64,000 nt of DNA, from positions 1 to 64,000 of the forward strand of contig NZ_CANKXW010000001.1 in the NCBI RefSeq assembly GCF_947487805.1, written 5' to 3'. Positions 58,913-64,000 of this stretch are shown here, in pieces. The notes beneath the pieces were generated by a model. That model was not told the DNA's origin, did not search any database, and saw only the letters and a list, made by a program, of their open reading frames with translations. Numbering within the stretch: the stretch's first letter is position 1; each line of letters begins with the position of its first letter. The DNA comes from an uncultured Tateyamaria sp. Its GTDB lineage: Bacteria > Pseudomonadota > Alphaproteobacteria > Rhodobacterales > Rhodobacteraceae. Both the position numbers and the translations under genes were made by a program.

Positions 58913-60082
58913 GTGCGCACTCAGGTCGTCATAGTCGGCGGCGGGCCATCGGGCCTGTTGCTGGGTCAACTTTTGCACCGGGCGGGTATCGAGACGGTTG
59001 TGCTGGAGCGCCAGTCGCGCGCCTATGTCCTGGGCCGGATCCGTGCAGGCGTGCTGGAACGCGGGCTGGTCGGCCTTATGGGCGAGGCGGGTGTCGATGC
59101 CCGCATGAAGGCCGAGGGCTTTGTCCATGACGGCACGCAGATCGCCTATGACCACGAGATGTTCCGCGTGGACTTCGCCGAACATACGGGTGCGACAGTT
59201 CTGGTCTATGGCCAGACCGAGGTGACGCGCGACCTTTATGAGGCGCGCGACGCGACGGGCGGTGACACCCGGTTCGAAGTCGACAACGTGGTGATCGATG
59301 GGGCGGACACCGACGCGCCCTATGTGATGTTTGATCATGAAGGTAAACGCGTTCGGATCGATTGTGATTTCGTGGCAGGCTGTGACGGGTTTCACGGCGT
59401 CAGCCGCAAGACGATCCCCGATGCGGTGCGCCGCGACTATGAAAAGGTCTATCCCTTTGGCTGGCTGGGGGTGCTGTCGGAAACGCCGCCGGTGCATCCC
59501 GAACTGATCTATGCCAACTCGGACCGGGGCTTTGCCTTGTGTTCCATGCGCAATGCAAACCTCAGCCGCTATTACATCCAGTGCGAGATGAGCGACAGCC
59601 CGGACAACTGGACGGATGATGCGTTCTGGGATGAATTGCGGCGGCGGATTCCTCAGGCGGCCGCCGACACGCTTGTCACTGGGCCCAGCATTGAAAAGTC
59701 CATTGCGCCGCTGCGCAGTTACGTATGCGAGCCGATGCGGTGGGGGCGGTTGTTCCTGTGCGGGGATGCAGCCCATATCGTGCCACCCACGGGGGCAAAG
59801 GGGCTGAACACGGCCGCCAGCGATGTGCATTATCTCAATCAGGGTTTGCGCCAGTTCTATGCGACAGGCGACAGCCACGAGCTGGACGCTTATTCGAGCA
59901 ACGCGCTGGCCCGCGTGTGGAAGACGCAGCGCTTTAGCTGGTGGTTTTCGAACCTGATGCACCGCTATCCCGGCCAGTCGGATTTCGACCGGAACATGCA
60001 GCTGGCCGAGCTGGCATTTCTGCGCGACAGCCCCGAAGCGCAGGCCGCGATGGCGCAAAATTATGTCGGTTTGCCGTATTGA
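58913..60082 (+). CDS. pobA: 4-hydroxybenzoate 3-monooxygenase PobA, 389 aa
   Basis: This flavoprotein hydroxylates 4-hydroxybenzoate to protocatechuate with NADPH and oxygen, feeding the beta-ketoadipate pathway. The FAD motif GGGPSGLLLG, RIRAGVLERGLV (the family RxRAGxLE helix), the DG motif CDGFHGVSR and the GD motif FLCGDAAHIVPPTGAKGLNTAASDVHYL are all present, and the length is typical. No pob regulator or pca genes are adjacent. It starts 67 bases after the TetR gene, so an own promoter is possible. A palindrome follows its stop. Confidence 0.95.
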   Translation: MRTQVVIVGGGPSGLLLGQLLHRAGIETVVLERQSRAYVLGRIRAGVLERGLVGLMGEAGVDARMKAEGFVHDGTQIAYDHEMFRVDFAEHTGATVLVYGQTEVTRDLYEARDATGGDTRFEVDNVVIDGADTDAPYVMFDHEGKRVRIDCDFVAGCDGFHGVSRKTIPDAVRRDYEKVYPFGWLGVLSETPPVHPELIYANSDRGFALCSMRNANLSRYYIQCEMSDSPDNWTDDAFWDELRRRIPQAAADTLVTGPSIEKSIAPLRSYVCEPMRWGRLFLCGDAAHIVPPTGAKGLNTAASDVHYLNQGLRQFYATGDSHELDAYSSNALARVWKTQRFSWWFSNLMHRYPGQSDFDRNMQLAELAFLRDSPEAQAAMAQNYVGLPY

Positions 60083-60085
60083 AGT

Positions 60086-60099
60086 GGTGCAGCTGCACC
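60086..60099. promoter_or_regulatory. 14-bp palindrome between pobA and smoE
   Basis: GGTGCAGCTGCACC is a perfect palindrome four bases after the pobA stop, in the 265-base leader region before smoE. It may be an operator or a small structure at the pobA 3' end. The region also has T-runs (60121-60140) and a GGGAGG ribosome binding site before smoE. No clear promoter boxes are seen. Confidence 0.4.
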
Positions 60100-60347
60100 G
60101 GCTTGACCACCACTGACTGATCTTTTTTCTACACATTTTTTGCGCGTGCGTCGCGAATCTGTCGATTCTTTTTCAGTTCCCCTCCAAGATGGATTATGAG
60201 AGTCGGACGCCCCGCATTGTCGAAAATGGCCGGTGTTTGCAAAAAACGTACACGCTTTTGAAGGAATCGTATTTGCGGAGGCGCGCACATTGCCGCACCG
60301 TTAGGCGCACAGTGATTAACGCATCTGTGATTTCTGGGAGGAAAAAC

Positions 60348-61634
60348 ATGAAATCTCTAATGAACACGGCTCTCGGCCTGTCGCTTGTTGTTGCCGGTGC
60401 AACAGCAGCGTCTGCTGGCGAGCTGACGATCGCAACCGTGAACAACGGTCACATGATCGAAATGCAGAAACTGACACCCAAGTTCGAAGAAGCCAATCCC
60501 GGCATCACCGTGAACTGGGTGACACTGGACGAAGGCACGCTGCGTAGCCGCGTGACCACGGACATCACCACCAAAGGTGGCCAGTTCGACATCATGACAA
60601 TCGGCATGTACGAAGCCCCGATCTGGGGTTCGCGCGGCTGGTTGGAGCCACTGGATTTCGGCGCCGACTATGACGTCGAAGACATCCTGCCCGCCATGCG
60701 CGGTGGCTTGTCCCACGAAGGTACATTGTACGCCGCACCGTTCTACGGTGAGTCGTCCATGATCATGTACCGCAAGGACCTGTTGGACGCCGCTGGTATG
60801 GAAATGCCGGATCGCCCAAGCTGGGGTCACGTTGCTGACGCAGCCGCCGCCATGACCGACAAAGAGAACGACCAGTACGGTATCTGCCTGCGCGGCAAGC
60901 CCGGCTGGGGCGACAACGCCGCGTTCATCACCACAATGGCCAACAGCTTTGGCGCACAGTGGTTCAACGAAGACTGGACACCCGCGCTGGACAGCCCCGC
61001 GTGGAACCATGCCCTGAACTTCTATGTTGATCTGATGAACAACTACGGACCTCCCGGTTCCTCGGCCAACTCGTTCAACGAGATCCTGGCGCTGATGAAC
61101 GAAGGCAAGTGTGGCATGTGGATCGACGCGACAATCGCCGCATCGTTCCTGACCAACGAAAACATGGCATACGCCCAAGCGCCTGTCGCAATCACGGACC
61201 GTGGTGCAAACTGGCTGTGGGCTTGGTCGCTGGCCGTTCCTGCGGGCACCAACCAAAAAGAAGACGCCATGAAGTTCATGGAGTGGGCGACGTCGAAAGA
61301 GTACATCGAGCTGGTTGCCGAGACCAACGGTTGGGGCAAAGTACCGACAGGCACACGTCAGTCGACATACGACAACCCCAACTTCCAGGCCGCAGCGGGT
61401 TTTGCCGAGGCAGAACTGGCAGCGATCAAGTCGGCTGATCCGTCGAACTCTACACAGAACCCGTCGCCCTACGTTGGCGTCCAGTTCGCAGCCATCCCTG
61501 AGTTCCAGGCGATTGGTACAGCTGTCGGTCAGCAGTTCACCGACGCGCTTGCGGGCAATATCTCGGTCGAAGAAGCCCTTGCCAACGCGCAAGAGATCGC
61601 CGACCGCGAAATGAAGAAAGCCGGCTACTACTAA
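60348..61634 (+). CDS. smoE: Polyol (sorbitol/mannitol) ABC transporter binding protein SmoE, 428 aa
   Basis: This is the periplasmic receptor of the Smo-type sugar-alcohol importer. A signal peptide (MKSLMNTALGLSLVVAGATAASA) is followed by a type 1 extracellular binding domain: ELTIATVNNGHMIEMQKLTPKFEEANPGI, FDIMTIGMYEAPIWGSRGWL, and GLRGKPGWGDN-like CLRGKPGWGDNAAF with an aromatic-rich pocket. ATG 60348 has GGGAGGA ten bases upstream. A hairpin behind it probably protects its message and lowers expression of the permease genes. Confidence 0.93.
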   Translation: MKSLMNTALGLSLVVAGATAASAGELTIATVNNGHMIEMQKLTPKFEEANPGITVNWVTLDEGTLRSRVTTDITTKGGQFDIMTIGMYEAPIWGSRGWLEPLDFGADYDVEDILPAMRGGLSHEGTLYAAPFYGESSMIMYRKDLLDAAGMEMPDRPSWGHVADAAAAMTDKENDQYGICLRGKPGWGDNAAFITTMANSFGAQWFNEDWTPALDSPAWNHALNFYVDLMNNYGPPGSSANSFNEILALMNEGKCGMWIDATIAASFLTNENMAYAQAPVAITDRGANWLWAWSLAVPAGTNQKEDAMKFMEWATSKEYIELVAETNGWGKVPTGTRQSTYDNPNFQAAAGFAEAELAAIKSADPSNSTQNPSPYVGVQFAAIPEFQAIGTAVGQQFTDALAGNISVEEALANAQEIADREMKKAGYY

Positions 61635-61656
61635 GCCTTGCGCCTAGTAAGCTGAC

Positions 61657-61687
61657 GGTCGGGGGCGGCCATGCGTCGCCCCTGACC
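61657..61687 (+). terminator. Hairpin between smoE and smoF
   Basis: GGTCGGGGGCG (61657-61667) and CGCCCCTGACC (61677-61687) form an 11-bp stem with one G-U pair and no T-run. It lies in the 93-base gap between the binding-protein and permease genes, the usual place for a message-stabilising or attenuating structure. Confidence 0.6.
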
Positions 61688-61727
61688 CACCCAAGTACCT
61701 TATCCCCTCTCATTTAGGATTGGTCAG

Positions 61728-62588
61728 ATGAACCCAGCGCTTGTCAGGTGGCTTCAGGCCCCGAGTATTGTCCTCTTGCTGATCTGGATGATTGTCCCCC
61801 TCAGCATGACGATCTACTTCTCCACGATCCGCTACAATCTCCTCTATCCTGAGCGGAAAGGGTTCATTGGACTCTCCAACTACGAATTCTTCTACACGGA
61901 TCCGTCCTTTTACCCCGCGTTGATCAACACGCTTGTGCTGGTTGGGTCGGTTCTGATCATCACCGTTGTCCTTGGTCTCGCTGTATCATTGCTGATTGAC
62001 CGCCCGTTCTGGGGCCGTGGGGTGGCGCGGGTGATGCTGATTTCCCCGTTCTTCATCATGCCGACCGTATCGGCGCTGGTCTGGAAGAACATGCTGATGG
62101 ATCCCAACAACGGTCTGTTTGCCGCTGCCGCCAATGCGCTGGGCATGACACCGATCGAATGGCTTCAGGACTTTCCGCTTTTGTCGATCATCATCATGGT
62201 CAGCTGGCAGTGGACGCCCTTTGCCATCCTGATTTTCATGACGTCGCTGCAAAGCCAGGACCAAGAGCAGAAAGAGGCCGCCACGCTGGACGGTGCCGGG
62301 TTCTGGTCGCAGTTCTATCACCTGACCCTGCCGCATCTGGCGCGCCCGATTTCCATCGTGATCCTGATCCAGATGATCTTTCACCTCGCGATCTTTGCCG
62401 AAATCTTTGTGACCACCAGCGGTGGCCCCGGCGTGCAATCGACGAACCTCACCTACCTGATCTACATCCAGTCGCAGCAGGCGTTCGATGTGGGCGTGGC
62501 CTCGGCCGGTGGTGTGTTTGCAATCATCCTCGCCAATATCGTTGCGATCTTCCTGATCCGCGCGATTGGCAAAACGTTGACGGTGTAA
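61728..62588 (+). CDS. smoF: Polyol ABC transporter permease SmoF, 286 aa
   Basis: This is an inner-membrane permease of the sugar-alcohol importer with about six helices. The MalF-type coupling loop EAATLDGAGFWSQFYHLTLPHLARP (near 184-208) is present. It starts about 90 bases after smoE and is followed by smoG, four bases apart. The family imports sorbitol, mannitol and related polyols. Confidence 0.93.
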   Translation: MNPALVRWLQAPSIVLLLIWMIVPLSMTIYFSTIRYNLLYPERKGFIGLSNYEFFYTDPSFYPALINTLVLVGSVLIITVVLGLAVSLLIDRPFWGRGVARVMLISPFFIMPTVSALVWKNMLMDPNNGLFAAAANALGMTPIEWLQDFPLLSIIIMVSWQWTPFAILIFMTSLQSQDQEQKEAATLDGAGFWSQFYHLTLPHLARPISIVILIQMIFHLAIFAEIFVTTSGGPGVQSTNLTYLIYIQSQQAFDVGVASAGGVFAIILANIVAIFLIRAIGKTLTV

Positions 62589-62592
62589 TCCC

Positions 62593-63423
62593 ATGACAGA
62601 CAAGCAACGCGATATCTGGAAAAACCGCATCGCCGTTTTCTTTGCGTGGGTGGCGGCTCTGCTCTTCTTCTTTCCGATCTTCTGGATGGTCCTGACCGGG
62701 TTCAAAACCGAAAACCAGGCCATCGCCATTCCCCCGCTGCTGTTCTTTGAACCGACGCTGGAGAATTTCACCGAGATCAACGAGCGCACCAACTACAGCA
62801 AGTTCGCGCTGAATTCGATCATCACGTCCTTTGGCGGCACGCTGCTGGCGCTTTTGATCGCGATCCCGTCGGCCTATGCCATGGCGTTCAACCCCGGTCG
62901 CTGGACCAAGGACATCCTGATGTGGATGCTGTCCACCAAGATGCTGCCCGCGGTTGGTGTTCTGATGCCGATCTATTTTCTGGCGCAGAATTCGGGCCTT
63001 TATGACACCAAGGCCGTGCTGGTCATCATCTATGCGATGATCAACCTGCCGATCGTGATGCTGATCCTGTTCAACTATTTCCGCGAGATCCCCAAGGAGA
63101 TCCTTGAGGCATCGCGCATGGACGGCACGTCGACTTTCAATGAGATCCGCCAGGTGGTGATGCCGCTGGCGTGGGGTGGGATTGCGTCCACCGCGCTGCT
63201 GTCGATCATCCTGTGCTGGAACGAGGCATTCTGGTCCATCGTTCTGACCACCACGGATGCCAGCACGCTGACTGCCTTCGTCGCGTCATTCCAGGCACCC
63301 GAGGGCCTGTTCTGGGCCAAGGTGTCGGCGGTGTCGACGCTGGCTTGCGCACCCATCGTGGTCTTTGGCTGGCTGGCGCAGAAACAGCTGGTGCAGGGCA
63401 TGACCTTCGGAGCGGTGAAGTAA
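62593..63423 (+). CDS. smoG: Polyol ABC transporter permease SmoG, 276 aa
   Basis: This is the second permease, MalG type, with about six helices and the coupling loop EILEASRMDGTSTFNEIRQVVMPLAWGG (near 170-197). The stop TAA shares its last base with the ATG of the dehydrogenase gene, so the two are coupled. An ATPase gene (smoK) has not appeared yet and should lie beyond the window. Confidence 0.93.
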   Translation: MTDKQRDIWKNRIAVFFAWVAALLFFFPIFWMVLTGFKTENQAIAIPPLLFFEPTLENFTEINERTNYSKFALNSIITSFGGTLLALLIAIPSAYAMAFNPGRWTKDILMWMLSTKMLPAVGVLMPIYFLAQNSGLYDTKAVLVIIYAMINLPIVMLILFNYFREIPKEILEASRMDGTSTFNEIRQVVMPLAWGGIASTALLSIILCWNEAFWSIVLTTTDASTLTAFVASFQAPEGLFWAKVSAVSTLACAPIVVFGWLAQKQLVQGMTFGAVK

Positions 63424-64000
63424 TGACCCTCGATGCGGCACCCACAGACCTGACAGGCAAGGTAGCCCTTGTCACCGGCGCTGTCGGTGGCATCGGGGCC
63501 AGTGCGGTCGCGCATTTTGCCGCCCTTGGTGCGCAGGTGTACGCGACCGACATTGCCGATACGTTCGACGGCGACGCGACCTATCGCAGGTTCGACCTGC
63601 TGGACGATGCCGATCTGGGCGCGTGCTGTGACTGGGTGGCAGAGATCAAGCCCGACATCCTGTTCAACAACGCCGCGATTTTCGCCATGGGCAGTGTGAT
63701 CGATTCCGGTGATCTGGACCAATACGACCGTTTGTTCGGCGTCAATGTCCGGGCCTTTTATGCGGTGATGCAGGCCACCGCGAAATCCATGGTTGCCGAA
63801 GGCAAACCGGGATCGATCATCAATCTTGCCTCGCAGGCCGGGCACCGTGGCGAGGCCCTTGTGGCCCACTACTGTGCCACCAAGGCGGCGGTGATCAGCT
63901 ATACCCAATCTGCGGCGCTTGCGCTTGCGCCACACAAGGTGCGCGTGAACGCGATCAGCCCCGGTGTGATCGACACGCCGATGTGGGGCGAGGTCGACGC
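63423..64000 (+). CDS. smoS: Polyol (sorbitol/L-iditol) SDR dehydrogenase SmoS-like, cut by window edge
   Basis: This short-chain dehydrogenase oxidises the imported polyol, probably sorbitol to fructose. The cofactor motif GAVGGIGASAVAHFAALGAQ, FNNAAIFAMG, the catalytic Ser in IINLASQAGHRG and the Tyr-Lys pair in HYCATKAAVISY are all present; the frame is open to the window end (about 192 residues of an expected 250). It is in the smo operon right after smoG, one base overlapping. In related organisms smoS and smoK follow the permeases. Confidence 0.88.
   Translation, partial: MTLDAAPTDLTGKVALVTGAVGGIGASAVAHFAALGAQVYATDIADTFDGDATYRRFDLLDDADLGACCDWVAEIKPDILFNNAAIFAMGSVIDSGDLDQYDRLFGVNVRAFYAVMQATAKSMVAEGKPGSIINLASQAGHRGEALVAHYCATKAAVISYTQSAALALAPHKVRVNAISPGVIDTPMWGEVD

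Overview
The window looks like a chromosomal segment of a marine alphaproteobacterium of the order Rhodobacterales (Roseobacter group). This rests on the high-GC codon use, the co-occurrence of a SmoEFG-type polyol ABC transporter, DUF599, GcvT-family demethylase and BKACE genes, and the general gene style. No rRNA or species marker is present, so I do not name a genus.

Positions 1-7479 are a visibly different, lower-GC integrated element. It ends at a tRNA-Leu(CAG) gene and carries, next to that tRNA, a P4-type tyrosine integrase. It also has a two-domain DNA-binding protein that looks like a plasmid-type initiator, four 22-bp iterons in exact phase beside an AT-rich stretch, a three-gene operon (coiled-coil membrane protein, antitoxin, ParE-like toxin), an AlpA-like regulator, a secreted DUF1906 protein, a small lipoprotein, three large inverted repeats and a lone TraD/TraG-like ATPase. 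Its left end lies outside the window.

Positions 7480-44630 are mostly housekeeping: an NDUFA9-like protein, UppP, glutamate synthase with gltD and gltB separated by two genes, MtgA, a glutathione S-transferase, QueG, an HyuA-like hydantoinase, a PLP-dependent threonine dehydratase-like enzyme and an Hsp20 chaperone whose leader looks like a ROSE RNA thermometer. They continue with two tandem secreted trypsins, glycolate oxidase glcDEF with a membrane protein between glcE and glcF, RlmH, RsfS, an MscS channel, leuC/leuD/leuB with unrelated genes between them, a DMT exporter and tRNA-Pro(CGG).

Positions 44645-60082 form a catabolic district. One strand carries a BKACE enzyme, a complete branched-chain-type ABC importer, a hydroxyacyl-CoA/carnitine-type dehydrogenase, an SDR, a cupin and a cyclase-family hydrolase. 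A divergent IclR regulator follows, then an operon of a GcvT-type FAD demethylase, a non-pyrrolysine MttB homologue and a TetR regulator, and finally PobA. The enzyme set suggests uptake and dismantling of a quaternary amine such as carnitine or a relative; this is inference.

Positions 60083-64000 begin a sorbitol/mannitol operon (smoE, smoF, smoG and a polyol dehydrogenase cut by the window edge). The most novel-looking material is the integrated element with its origin-like region. The next most promising are the uncharacterised quaternary-amine-like cluster and the putative hsp20 thermometer.
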